Assembly (NCBI GenBank): GCA_003260075.1
Contig: QLIY01000604.1
Span: 33,322 to 97,321, forward strand
DNA from: Phallusia mammillata
Taxonomy: Eukaryota > Chordata > Ascidiacea > Phlebobranchia > Ascidiidae
DNA length: 64,000 nt
Direction: 5' to 3'
Part shown: positions 26,745 to 39,980 of the stretch, piece after piece
Numbering within the stretch: position 1 is the stretch's first letter
How the letters are laid out: each line of letters begins with the position of its first letter
The notes under the pieces: generated by a model
What the model saw: the letters and a program-made list of their open reading frames with translations, nothing else
Told to the model about the DNA's origin: nothing
Databases searched by the model: none
Program-made: the position numbers and the translations under genes

Positions 26745-29700
26745 ATGAAAATGATGAACGGGTCAACCTCTCCTCAGGAGGGAGAAAACGAACCATCCCC
26801 TTATGGAGACCTGAGTCACCAAGCCCAAATCAGGTGCACCGTTGTGGAAGAAATTGTAAACCGAGAGAAGGCTTATCTACAGGTTCTGCACTATGCAGTA
26901 GATGTAAGTAACAACTGATAAATATCTGACAGTGCAGATATTTTGGAAGATATTTTTTTGGTTTTAACACACATCTCTGAAAGCCGCTATACCATGATTG
27001 ATACGATTAAATACAGGTATTCATTTAAGGGATACAATTTTGAGAAAACGACCGAAATTCATATTTCAAATACAAAAACATATTAACAGACGTATTCGCA
27101 TTACCCAATGCTATAAGAAAGAAGTTTGGTAACTTGCAGCTTCACAGATTTAATTGGTGAACCGATGCGGCCTTTCATTTTGAGTTATTGCACGAAAGAA
27201 ACCACGGGTTTAAAATTACGAATACCCTCACCCGGGAAGTTAATACGTTACGTCATGTGGTGACGTAATGAGAACGTGACCCCAGCAGCAAACCAGGGGT
27301 TATTTCCAGATCTCATGTATAGGAAATAATTATGCAGTGGTCTGCTATTACCAATCTCACTAAGACAGACCTGTAATACAGGCTGTATGCACCAAAACAT
27401 TTTATGGACAGTAGGGCTGGTATTTCGTGGAGAGAATGATGAGTTAACTGTCTACGTTCCCATTGTTCGGTTGCTAATCCTAAAGCAATAACCTCACACG
27501 AAAGATCAGTATCGGTGAAATTGTGTGAAAAGAATCGCTCAAAAGCGAAACTTCATTGCCTGGCATGTCGTTAACAACACCTACTTTTCTGATGATGAAA
27601 ACAACTTATTAAAAGCAGCTTCCGGTTCCACTTGCCTCTACGTAGGTGTCCTGTCGGTGAACGAAAGGGTAAAACTGTCAAAACAAGTTGCGCTCGTTAG
27701 TGCATCGCTATTAGTGATGTTATGAGCATCACACTGTACCTAAATGGGAACTTTGAAGGAAACTTTAAAGCACTGACATTGTAAAGATTTAGATAAGTAT
27801 TGGAAGATATCCCTCACATTTTGTGAAATTGACCATAAAAATAGTATTGAAATACAATACATTCTTTAACATAATCACATCGATGAAAAATATGGCATCT
27901 TCAAAAATAATTATACACGTTACTTTGTGTGTATTTAATGATTCCAGTGGAGTGTTAAAAAACAATAATTAGGAAACATTGCGAAATACATTTGGCTGGT
28001 TTGCGATTATAACCTAGTAATTAAGTGTGGTTTGTACACATTTGCCTGCTCACGCAGACAGTGGCTCGTCACCTATAAAACGGAAATTAGACTTTCTGTT
28101 GCCATGTAGGGACTTTATGCTGGTAATGGCTGGGTCAAAATGCACCCGTGATTAACGTGGTGTTCAAAGGCTTCCAAGAATATGAAAAACAAAACTCTTT
28201 CAAATGCAATTTTATGATAACATGAATCAATATATCACCTTTCCCAGTCAGGCTCAAATTATATTATGTAACGTATTCATTATACTTGCGTAATGTCAAA
28301 ACGACGAATTGTTACCCCATAGTGTTCCAAATCACAGAATGGTTTTACATTCAATATTAGTTGTTTCTCATCTTTTATCACTTGTACCACACCTAAAAAC
28401 GCCCTTCGTATTTAGGTTATGAAGACTGAATTAGAAAATTGCTGCGAACAAATCGAATTTGAGGTGGAAGACGGTCACGTGAGGGCGCTGTTCGGAAACG
28501 TGGCTGATATCTTGGTATTCCACAAGGCTTTACTGAAATCCCTAGAGTCAGCAGTGGGAATGGCTAATAAGGATCAGGCGGAAAAAAACGAAGATTTTTA
28601 CAGAAAGTTGGCAGAGTCCAACATCGGGGAAACATTTGTTAAAATGGTAATTTTCCAAATGTAAGATGTGTCTGGTTTTATACAATATCCTTTGCAATAC
28701 TCCGAATTAGCATTCTCGGTGTGTGTTGGCTATATCGTTTTAGTATGTAAGTTTATATTGCACAAATTTTATGATATGTTTGCCAGAATTTGAATCACAT
28801 ATGTATAGGCTATAATCAACATAGATTTAACTGTTAAACGGCCCCAATTGCTTAAAAGCCTCTGTTGGCCGTAGAGGTTAGGGCGTGGCTTATACTGTAA
28901 AAAATACGTTGAAATCGTGTGTAACAAGTTTGATCGATTCAACAACATGACTCAATGTATAATGATATCTTTTGCGGAAGTATGAAATAATTTGCGCTAA
29001 AACCACTAACAAATGCAATTACTGCTGTATGATTTATCGCGGTTTTTGTAATCGTTACCGTGGACATTAGTGATTTATAGGCTGTTAGCTATTGTTTACC
29101 AGACATATAACGCGTTACTGGTCAGTAATTGCCCATTTGCATGGCAAAAACGAAAAACTAATTCGTATAACTACCACAGAAAAGTTCACCTTTAGATTAG
29201 CTTTGAGTAGCAGCATTTACTAAAAAACACAAATTAACCTATTTTAGGACACCTTTGACCAAAAACAATTTGTTTCTTTATCTATCTTATGAACGTTTAC
29301 CCATTATACCAACGTTACATAAACTGTTTCATGCTAAACGAATATTTTAGCGCTACATTCCTTTTACAGAGAGATTCGTTTCGAACTTACGAAATCTACT
29401 GTGCGAATCACGCCAGGGCAGAAAAAGTGGCAGCCGATCTTATTCAAATGTCAACGCTTAAACGAAATCTCCAGGTTTGTCAGTTTAATGTTTACATCCT
29501 TATTTATGCTCTCAAACAACTGAAGAGCGTATACTTATCAAATTGTGTTTCACTTTTCGATAAATTTGTGTGTTTTTTCTATTTATTATAGAAATGGACA
29601 ATAGAGGGGCCTTTTGCAGAAACAACGTCCAACGAATCAACAATGTTATCCGCTATTCTTAAAGAGCCCCTGCGACACATTTGCAAACTACGCGTATTAC

Positions 29701-31854
29701 TTAAGGTAAACATTCTCCTACATTACTTTAGCTTGACACTCTAGGAAAACTATTTTTATAAAGTATAAGTAGTAGTAATGAATGCATTCATGGGCGTGTT
29801 AAGTTAGGCGCAATTGAATCATAATGGATTCTGTAACTTTCAACGATATTGTAAAACACAACTAGCAAAAACTAAGACTCCGTTCGGTTCATCTTCCTGA
29901 CAAACGGTTTAAAATTCCACTGCGAAACCCAAATGCTCTCCTGGGTAGGCAAAGGTGGTCGCCATTTTTTTCCGACAAGTGATTTTGCTATGCAGCGTAT
30001 TAATATGAACGAAAAGTGTCACCAAGTGAAGATAATATTTGCAAAACAACCCCTTTATGCACATGAAAGCCGGACCAAAAACAATACATCAAGTATTATG
30101 GCTTATTAAGATCCTACCGTCAAGCAAAAAAAAAAAAAAACGGTTGTATCATCAAATTTACGGCTACTTTAATGAAAATACTAAAGCTGAAGTTTATCGG
30201 AGCTGTGTTACTTAACACAGAAAATGGTTTTTTAATGATTCAGTTTTTGTGATTTTACAGACTTTGGCGGTTTTCACCCCTGCCGTTCACCCTGACCTTG
30301 ATGATATATTCACATCGATTCAGATTACGCACGGGGCGATGACGTCAATAGAGGCAACCAAGCGTGGCAATATCTTACAGGGTGCTTACGAAATATGCGA
30401 CCAACTTCAGCAAGTTTGGGACAACAGGGGCTTGTGCAACAAACAGGGATTTCTGACTAAACGTGGCGGAAGTGTCAAGGTTGGTAGCCCGTATTGAGTT
30501 GTTGGCGCATATAGGTCACTACTGCCTTTGATAGCTTATAGAAATTAAATAGATTCTAACATAAGCGGAAAGTTTAAAAAGAGACAACCAATTTACAGTT
30601 TTTTATGGTGTCTCTATTCAAATACAAGCAAACAATTGTGTTTTTTACAATCGATAGAGTGTTGTTTTGTAATTTACATTAGAATTTTTGTTGAAGGACA
30701 CTATAATTACCAACTGTATGAAATTACCCATATAGCCTACCAAAAATTCCCATCACATAAGAGTTATGTCTTAATTATAAGGAAACCAGACAAAAAATAC
30801 GAAACCTGAATCGAATTTCGTGAGACATTGCAATGCAAAACGTATATACGAAACACAAGCTAAATTGTATGTATCTAAAAACATGTTGTCGCTTGCAGAA
30901 CTGGAAAATCCGATGGTTTACACTCAGAGGCTACGAAATGAAATACTTCGATGAACCAATAGTAAGTAAAATCATCACTTGTGGAACAGCAGAAGTTTAA
31001 CTTTAACCAAAAAAACAACAACCCAATTCGATCGTTATGTTTTGTCTGTCAGATGTATTTATCAACATTTTGGGTCAGGCTTTCGCATACCGAAGAATGT
31101 AAACAGATCTGTAATAACTTATAAATATAGATAGAGTCTCGAACATAACGAAATTTAAAATAAGAAAAACGTTGCTGTTATATGCTGGCAAGACACACAA
31201 CACGCTGCACAAATTGCGAAATCTGTAAATTTACATTAGATGATGTTTTTCCGTTAAGGGAAAATTTGAAAGACTTGTGAAAACTAGTGAAAGGTTGACA
31301 AGATTAGATTAAAGGAAACACTATGGCAAATTACGCAACAACATAGCTTGGCATTACAGTTTGCTCAATAACAGCCTGCAAGATACACAACAACATACAC
31401 TTATTCACAGGACGAAAAAGCTCTAACTACGCTGGACATTCACCAGTGCAATGCAGTTGTTGAAAACGACAGTCAATCAAAACCAAACTGTTTTGGGTAA
31501 GGCAGTAGTCTTCAAAAGTTTAAATTTTTCTTTTTGTTGCTAATGTAACGTGTACAGCAGTCCTGAATATTTTAGTAATTTCGATCGTTCTTAACTTTTT
31601 ATACAATCTTAACCTTTCTTGTTGCTAATTTAACTTCTACAGTACTGGTTAACATTGTATTTTCACATAGGTTGGTGTTCCCGGAGCGCACATATTACAT
31701 GTACGCCATCAGTGCGAGTCAAAAAGCCGAATGGACCAATCTAATCGCCTGGAAGATTTTTGTCACGCATTCCACCGAAGAACGAGCCAGACTTGCTATT
31801 GCTGCCCCAGCTCAACAGCCTCTCACATCAGTTTTACAGTTGCTCAAATGCTGA
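26745..31854 (+). CDS. Small DH-PH Rho guanine nucleotide exchange factor
   Basis: Exons 26745-26903, 28416-28646, 29370-29474, 29592-29705, 30261-30479, 30899-30961, 31411-31496 and 31671-31854 are all in phase and give 386 residues. The DH (RhoGEF) domain, about residues 30-250, opens with CTVVEEIVNREKAYLQVLHY. It continues with RALFGNVADILVFHKALLKS (CR1), IGETFVKM, YEIYCANHARAEKV (CR2) and MLSAILKEPLRHICK-LRVLLK (CR3). The PH domain, about residues 262-350, begins KQGFLTKRGGSVKNWKIRWF and closes with the invariant Trp in KAEWTNLIAWKIF. Such proteins load GTP onto Rho-family GTPases at membranes. Only DH and PH are present, as in small GEFs like ARHGEF39; a precise orthologue is not claimed. 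The start is the first ATG after an in-frame TAA at 26721. Confidence 0.88.
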
Positions 31855-34800
31855 GTGGTTTATGTATATTTATTCGTTATGCGAACTTTTAAATGTGGTG
31901 CAAACCTGTACGAGGCAGTTTAATGGACTTATTTTATGCGAAAATTGCAATTTTTGGAGCTATTTGGGTTGGGCGAGGGTATGTAATTGAGATGACACTA
32001 CAAAATGGTCTTATTTACCCTTGTTAGGATTATATTCTCCCACTTTACACACAATGCGGTAACATACGGTATTTAGTACCACCCTACATCAAAGTCTACA
32101 TAAAACAACATGCTTTATAAAGACATTACCCTAATAAGATGAATTTAGTGCTATACAAGGTTTTCAAATCGTTTTATAAACTAAAAGCAATCATGTATTT
32201 AAAATCGTCCAAGTACGAAATCTTTTAACGTTGATCAAAATTTGATTTTTCTGTAATGACTTGTCGACTGCTTGGAATTATGGCATGGGGGTTTGCAATT
32301 ACAATGTTTAAAACTTGATGCACATCGCTCCAACGTTTTTTATGACTACAGCAATCCAACTACAACACACTGCTTTGTTTGCCACTCGAGGCAAACGAAA
32401 GTCAAATTTGGAAAACGCAATTAATGTGGTGCTTCCACTTTTTCAAACATTGCCTTTCGTAAGAACATCGTACATGCATTAAAACCTTGTGATTTAGCAA
32501 CCAGTTACAAAACAAATTTAATATTTTTACTTGTTTCGCATTTTATGTGTGAGAACTCAATTCTCTAATTTCTTAGCTACACAATAATTATTGCATATCT
32601 CTTTCCATTGCCGTAAATACGTGAAAAAGATAAGGATCTACTTTTAATTCTGTATTCTTGACGTGGCAAAAAGTAGGTAAAAAATTTCCTATTTATGATT
32701 CCTTGTTACTAACCATTCACAACAACCGTTTTTGATTGTAGGGAGATATGAGAAAAATATATGGCTCTATAGCGCCACTGCATGGACGTAGCAATTCCTT
32801 CGAGTAATGAATGTCCTTTATTGCTTTTCATTTTTTTTACACATTTACTTTCTTATTTATCTATGCGCATGTGCACGCCACTTTTGTAAAAAGAAAAGTA
32901 TACCGCAACAATAAATCATACAAAGCTATGAAATGTTTCTTGCATTTTAACCCAGAGAGAGAGAGAGAGAGAGAGAGAGTACCCTGTTGTGATGGTTTTA
33001 CTACTGATATATGCTGGCGTATTTTGGATTTTGGAGCATTTTTTTACCGTAGATGCAAAAAAATGTTAATTTGCCTTTCACATAGCATCGCCACGTTGTA
33101 ATAAACATCGCTTGTTCACCAAAATGTTACAAAAGAAACTAAAAGACTACAAAACTCGTCACCAAAAAACCCACAATCAACTTGGCATTGGTACCATGGT
33201 AAAAGTACCAACAGTCATAACTCCAAGAACGAGGCAAAGATGTAACCAGAGATCAAGTTTGATGGACTTAAAAGAAGTAACCAGAGAAAATTCTATTATA
33301 ACTTACTACCTAAATACCTTGCAAGTGTGGATAAAATAATTGAAACGATCTAACCTGTTAAAAATCACTAGAGGTCTCCGAAACATCAGTGTAAATAAAC
33401 AAACCTCGTCAAAAAATTGGCATTTTATTGCACACCGAACATAAATCATACCCCTTAAATAGGTAAAAAAATCAATAAGCTTACTATACGCTATAAGTCA
33501 AATTGTCATAAAAATCAACAGGCCCTGGTCTCGACTTACAAAAACAAAAGTGGTAAGCAAGAGACAGTTTTCCCAAAAAATACTAACTTACAGTCAAAAG
33601 CTGAAAAATCGCCGTTGTTTTTACTGTAAATATCAAACGCACAAGGACGTCGTACAACACATCGAAAGTAAATGTTTGCTAAAAGGCTTTCATTTTGGTT
33701 AGCTTGTTAGCTGTATTGACAATCTGTAAAAAATATTCTTGATTTAGGCTTTGACCGAATGTAAACAGCAAGATCATGTTAAGGTTCTAGTATAGGTTTA
33801 GGTATTCCTCGCTAGTTTATGAAAAAAAACAGCTAATGTATCTTGCAAAGTAGCGAATTAAGGCACGTCGAAAAAGAACAGCCGTTATGACGAAGGCAAT
33901 ATTACAAAACGAAACCTATACACAATACAAAAACCGCAATCAAAAACATTATAGCAGAATATTAGTCCTTTACAACGGATACAAGCAGTTATAAACGGAA
34001 CGAAAATGCGTTATGCATTTCAACAACCAAACCACACAATCTAATATTAAAATTAATATGTGTTTGAATGTAAAGTGCAACAACGGAAGTACATAGGCCT
34101 CGACACGAGAAGGTTGGACAACGCTACGTGGTGCAGGTCACAGAAAAGTTTGAATACATGCGAAAGTGGTCAGCGAAAATTTCTAAAGTGCGTCATCCGA
34201 TCGTGCTATGAGGCATGTAGTGGCAGAACTTCCGTGTGCGCTGCTGCCATGATAACTTAACCAGGAAGTGAAGACAACCGAGGGGTTGGCCTCCAGAAAC
34301 TACCCCGAAATAATGCAGAAGTTTTTGGAGCAAGCAAGTTGAACCTTGTCGTCGCAGAAGATGCATTTTTATCTCTCTATGATTTGCTTCGGCTGATAAG
34401 TCATTTATAGCCGGTTAGCAGATACATAGACCGCTGCTTATGGCATGCCAACATTGGTAAACAAACAAGCTGTTGTTGTCTTAGGAAGCTCATTATAGAT
34501 CATACGTGGCAAGCTTAGTCACCTTAGATATGAGAGGTTGCATCTGGGATGCGTGTATATCGCGGTATAGAAGGTTGCTTCTGATATGATTCATATGAAG
34601 ATACGAATAACTGTAAAGTATGAATCGCGACTTTGAAAACAATTAGTTTGGAGTTTGCGAAAAAACAGCGCACGTAAACAGACTTGATGAAAACTGATGT
34701 GTTATCCCAACATTTTGTTGCAATTCCTTGTTAATAAGTGAAGTTCAAAAAACGAGACGCTTTGTATTTCGTCGTATTTATGCATGGATTTAAGAGCGAC

Positions 34801-36405
34801 AGACCCTACCTTTTCAAGAGTTGTAGGTCGGATTTTTCAGGCCAGGTTCGGCCCGGGCTTGAGTTTAGACAAAACGGACTTGATTCGGGCATGACTTCAC
34901 ACTCTGGCTCGTTTCTGGGATAGTTCTATCAACTTCGTGATTGGTTGTTCAAAAATAAATTTCGAGTTTCGGGCCCCCCTTACAACTTTGAAACGGCTAA
35001 GCAACATAAAAACGAATTTATGTTGTTAGAAAATTTGGTGGTGGCCGTACGGTCAACCGGCTGTGGATTTCAGTTTGTCTTTTTGTGAACTGTGTGGTTG
35101 TGTAGCAAATCAAAACAGTACATAGCGGCCTACACTAATGATGGGCAAAGGGTGGGCGGCTAACATAAGATTACAATACAGCAGCAGTCGAAACAACAGA
35201 GTATAGAAGAGGTTGCATGGAAACTTAAAGTGCTCAAGACGCGTTACATGATGCTACAGGTAGTGACGGTGACTATAGATTAAACTCGTTAGAAGATTTG
35301 TTAGCAATAGGGAGGTTTTTTTGGTTAGTCATACCAAAGTTAGTTTGCTTTATCTTATTTCCCCATATGATACGATTGTAGTTATGTGCAGCATAACAAC
35401 CTCTTAAGCTAACCCAAGGATGTCTTTGAAAATCGAAATTAGGTGGCATAAATGTAGGTAGTGGGTTCGCTAAAAATATCGCCTGGTCAAATTCCAGAAT
35501 TTGTTTAAACAACAGGAAATCAGACATTTGACATTTTATTTAACTACAGGGAAACCGAGCGGCGTTTCAAATATCCCTACAACGTAACTTCCTACAGAGA
35601 CAAGGCCCGTTCTTGTGGCGGGCCACGTATTACGCATCGCATGAAACAGTCTTGGTGCCTACCAAATTAATTTACTACTAATCAGTACCTTTCAACGCCC
35701 GTGCGATATGGTAGCTTGCCCACAGTCGTCGTTTGTGTGGGTTAGTTCTTATTTCCTTCCTTGTTTTGTAACCAAACAATCTCGATACGTGAAGCTACAA
35801 GCGTTTGTTGAACTGTTTACTGCAATTGAACACGAATTTGTGTTTTTGTTGAGTTTTAGAAAGTGTTACACAAATAGTAGGCCTTGACGTTAGACAGTCA
35901 CAGTTATTGACGTCAGTTTGCTGAAATATGATTTAACGGCCAAATACGGTAAGCACAAACAAAACCTATTTTAAGGGCTGGGAAAGTAAGATTTGGTATT
36001 TTTAATTAACAGTAAACGATAAAGGATATTAAAGAGTTACAGAAAATATGCACAAAACAATGCAAATTTAGGTTCCGTTATACAAACATGAATTATGAAC
36101 ACGTGTTTTTTTAACAATAAATACGTTGATGGGTTCCCTTTATGATAAAACAACTTTTATGATTAAACCGTGAAAATAATACAATACGAAAATCCACTTA
36201 GCATCGATTGTGTATAAAACTATTAATATGGAAAGCTTTTGAACTCTTTTAAACAAACAGCTGAATGACAAACGACATTGCATCACAAGCGAAACTTGAG
36301 TCTATTGTGGTATTGTTTAGCTTTGTTGTTTGCAGTTTCGTTAGATGCATAAAATTTGTACCTATTATCATCTTGCAATAAGTCTCTGCACGAAGCCAAG
36401 TGAAA
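31855..36405. other. Intergenic region
   Basis: No exon chain seen. It holds a GA microsatellite at 32954-32979 and a TGACGTCA palindrome at 35908-35915. A GC-rich stretch near 34840-34980 (gttcggcccgggcttgag) resembles the ggttcgggtt-type DNA at 55600-55710 and may be an old transposon piece. Confidence 0.5.
32954..32979. repeat. (GA)n microsatellite
   Basis: Uninterrupted GA dinucleotide run of about 26 bases. Confidence 0.95.
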
Positions 36406-36974
36406 ATGGCCGATAACGAAGGCCAAGAACAAGCGGGAGGTGACGAAATGGAGCTGAAAGAGTTAAAGGAATACAAAGAAGATGGTATTAGATTTTATAA
36501 AGCATTAAAATTGTCTTTTTCATTTTATGTGTGTGCAAGTAGTTTCATTCTGAACTTAGGCTCTGCGTTTGGTTTTACGCAGCCAGAAAATGGACAAAAA
36601 CTAATTTGCTTGGCGTTTCACGAACGTCAAGATGTAATTGATAAAAACATAGTAAAGCTAAAAAAATGATAATAAACCAAGGCTAAGAATGAACTGCTAA
36701 CCAACTCAGGAATAAAGCTGTGTATATGGTTGTTGCCAAATTCAAAATACGAAACTGCGCTTTTTCAGATGATAAAGAGAAGAGCACAGAGCAACAGGAG
36801 GAGGCTGGAACTTCTCAGCAATCCACAGAGCAAGAGGGAGAAAATGAGAAAACTGAAGACACCAAGCAAGGTGACGGGGACTCGAAGGATGAAAAGGAAG
36901 AAGACGGGGACGCGGGTGGAGCTGGTGGCGGTGATGATGATGATGACACGGATGGTAAGGAAGAGCAAGAAGAA

Positions 36975-37012
<38 letters not shown>

Positions 37013-39652
37013 GGAGGAGGACAGTGATGAAGAAGACAAGGACAAAGAGAAAGCTCCAGCTCAGGCAGCTACTAAAGGTAAGGGATGCATAGAGTTATTT
37101 TTTACAAGACAAGGATATTTTTGCAAACAAGAAGTTCTTAACACATTTTTGTGTGATCTTTTTTTGAAATTTTAAGTATTTAAAGTAACTATGGCAATTA
37201 TTATTTTTTTTACTTTTAGCAATCTTAGCAAAAGTGAAAGTTTTTATTTTAAAATTTAGGCCGAAATCACAGACAACTAATAATAATAGGGAATTATCTC
37301 AATGCAGCATTCTATGGAATTAACGACTTAAAGTGTTTTATGGGCGTGTTAAGTAAACCTGTTTGTGAACGATTGTTATTATCATTATAGAAAACGTTGT
37401 GAGACATGCTGCAACGCGGAAATAGCAATTATTCATTATCTTGCATGAATATTCACTTGGATCTTTGGGACAAACAAAAAAAAGTGCCACAAATTGAGAG
37501 CAGTGTCTAACAAAATCACATGTACGCCACCCAGAGTTAACCAGCCGCAACTTTTTTTTACAGAAGTAGCCCCATTGACTGTTGACGAGCGTCAAAGCGG
37601 ACATGTTGGAAATGGAGACCTCGAAGGTAAAAACTTACTTGGACCAACTATTTTTATTTCGGGTTAGGTTTCGTAAATATACAACATCTGTTCAGGGGAG
37701 GCAAGACGTGTGTGCGTGAGACAGCCACGGGTTCAAGTTGTTACGTCTTAGACAAATGATTAACAACAGTGGTTTCTGGTGTTGAACCAATATTGAACCA
37801 TCAAGTAACAAACATTTTTAAGATCCAATAAACACTTTCACTTTTGTAACCGTGTTAATCGCTGGGCTACGTGTGTTTTACATTAGATTTTGGTAAAGCG
37901 TGCATTGAACGCTTTAAAAAAATCCACCTGTAGATAATGTTTACAACGAAAATTTTATTTGGAACACTGTACACGGATTTGTTCATCAGTTTAAGGAGGT
38001 GTATAACGGCCCAAAAGACGTAAAAAGCGACATGAGGCCCCTCATATCACTGATGATGGCATGAGCATTCGCCAAAACTTTTGAATAATAAAGCATGTCG
38101 CTTTTTACGTCTATTTCGGCCGCTAATTTCCTCAATAAACTTGGGAATTTAATTGTTTTTTAATTAAATAAAATAATAATTAAACGGCTAACACCCAAAT
38201 TTGATGCGCACTTTTGTTAGAGAATTGTTCGCAAAAACTCTTTGCACAAAAGATGACAGTTTGAAATGTATATTCGACACTACTTTGTTCTGGTGTTTAC
38301 TCAGTTAGTGTGCTGCAAACCCCTGTTGTATTGTATTTTAGCGTCGTAAATTGGATAAATCCACTCTTGACATTTTTTAATGACTTTCAGTTGCCACAAA
38401 ATCAGATGTTGAAAATCTAGTGACTTTGGAAAAATATCTGGTAAAACCGGGGTGTTATGAAGCTTTCTAATACACTAAAAAACATCTTTAAAAATACTAA
38501 AGAAACAATTGATTTTGCGTTAAAAACCAAAAAAATGTTTTACAGCTGGTTATAGAGGAGGCGGGTCTAGATGGGGAGACATATGGAGAAAATACAAACT
38601 GGAAATTATAATCGGAATTATCATCGTTTTACTTATCATAGTAATCATCGTGCTCATTGTATCTCTATCAGGTAACAACTATTCAAATACACACCAAGGC
38701 AGACCTATAGGTACCAATGGATTAATTAGTTGTATACCAAAACGTCCTTACTGCAATTTTAACCACTCTATACAATTTTGTTACTACTTTCACATAAAAA
38801 ACTAGCTGCCTAAGCCTATGCTTTGCGTTTGCTGGCAAGTAAGCGATTTCAAAACCTGTAATAGAAGTTTTCTACAACAAACTGAGAAAAATATATTAAT
38901 ACTGGACAGACACAAATTTTTGCGGCAGCACATTTGTATGTTACAATACATGTTCCCAGGCCCTGAAATTAGTAACTCTGCTTTTGTTAGATATATATAC
39001 ACTTATATTAGCTTTTAAAAACTGGTCGAGCTTCTAAACTGGGCTAAAAGGACTTTTTGGGTCGAAAAAGATTAGAGTTTTCATAAAACCGATACGTCTA
39101 CAGACTTTTTTTATCTTAGTTGGTAACTGGCAGCCGTCAAGTGCAATTCGGTCGGAAATAGCAAAGGCTGTGTGCCCTGGACCTAAAAACAGATAGATTG
39201 TCCGGAACAGAATTTGAACTCTTACTATTTTATACATAATATTTACAGCCAGTCCAACTCCAAATGGAGATACTGCAGGAACAGGTGGGAGAAGTACTAC
39301 TACACTTGCAACAGCAATGAGTACCACAACCATTACTACAAAAATGGCCACAACTACCGTCCCCACTACCCCCGCTACCGTCCCAACCACTGCAACGATG
39401 CAGTTGACCACAACTCCACCGGTTGCTACAACAATTTCCCCCATGACTACAACACAAATGACAACAATCAACACAACAACCCAAACACCAGCTACAAACG
39501 CCACTACATTAGCAGCATCGACGATGGCCATGACAACTTCCCCTGCACCAAATACAACAGTGATGTCAACTACGGCGCCAATATCGGTCACAGCGCCTAA
39601 TAATTCCACGGTGATGAAACCAACCTTGTTAGCACCTATAGCTTCTACTTAG
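36406..39652 (+). CDS. Acidic single-pass membrane protein with Thr-rich mucin-like C-terminus
   Basis: Exons 36406-36484, 36769-37077, 37564-37626, 38546-38671 and 39249-39652 are in phase and give 326 residues. Residues 1-150 are extremely acidic and low-complexity (MADNEGQEQAGGDEMELKEL, then DGDSKDEKEEDGDAGGAGGG, then a run of about a dozen Asp). After a basic stretch (GYRGGGSRWGDIWRKYK) comes one hydrophobic segment, about residues 165-190 (IIIGIIIVLLIIVIIVLIVS). Residues 193-326 are Thr/Ser/Pro/Ala-rich (TTTVPTTPATVPTTAT and similar) with several N-x-T/S sites, as in an O-glycosylated mucin-like stalk. There is no signal peptide, and positive charges lie before the membrane segment. I infer a type II orientation: acidic tail inside, mucin part outside. 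No family is recognised. A 50-bp open cassette at 38391-38440 may be an alternative exon. Confidence 0.72.
38006..38122 (+). repeat. Short hammerhead-like element, copy 1, with perfect 18-bp inverted arms
   Basis: Arms gacgtaaaaagcgacatg (38017-38034) and its exact reverse complement (38094-38111) enclose tatcaCTGATGA (38050-38056). A GGC/GCC stem and AAAAC follow, where a hammerhead would have GAAAC. Two diverged relatives lie at 51101-51220 and 55305-55420 on the other strand. Confidence 0.6.
38391..38440 (+). other. Candidate frame-switching cassette exon
   Basis: This segment has an acceptor (ttgactttcag type) and a donor (CTG/GTAAAA), and is open in the phase left by the preceding exon, reading VATKSDVENLVTLEKYL. 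At 50 bases it is not a multiple of three. If included, the next exon (38546) is read as LVIEEAGLDGETYGENTNWK followed by L and a stop at 38609-38611, before the membrane segment. That would give a soluble acidic isoform. Expression is not shown. Confidence 0.35.
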
Positions 39653-39974
39653 GGCCCATAGGTGAAACTAAAGCATTAAGCACTTATTTAACGGCAGAGC
39701 ACAATGTGCTTTTTTATTAAGGCGGACAGCATCTTATCAAGCATGAAGAAAACTCTGTATTTATAGCCAGACACCCATCTAGTCTATATCCACTGTTGTT
39801 TGATAAAATTTGCTCTTTAAGATCGATATTTCACGGTTTCAAAAATCTTATTTAATTTATTTGCACAAACAGCACTTTTAAAAAGTTTAAGAACAAGTTT
39901 CTGCGCTTATCTAGGAGATTACAATTTTGTGTACCAAGTATATTGTTTGTTTTTTTCAAATCCAACAGTTTAAA

Positions 39975-39980
39975 AATAAA
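39975..39980 (+). terminator. Likely polyadenylation signal
   Basis: AATAAA about 320 bases after the stop of the mucin-like gene, in AT-rich sequence. Confidence 0.4.

Noticed and set aside
36730..37092. Met/Arg/Lys-rich frame over the acidic exon
   Set aside because: Off-frame reading of GAT/GAA repeats; the Asp/Glu frame is the one in phase with flanking exons.
39034..39609. 191-codon minus-strand Val-rich frame and a His/Asn/Tyr-rich plus-strand frame over 39214-39600
   Set aside because: These are shadows of the Thr-rich exon, whose ACN codons keep other frames open. The Thr frame joins the upstream exons in phase.
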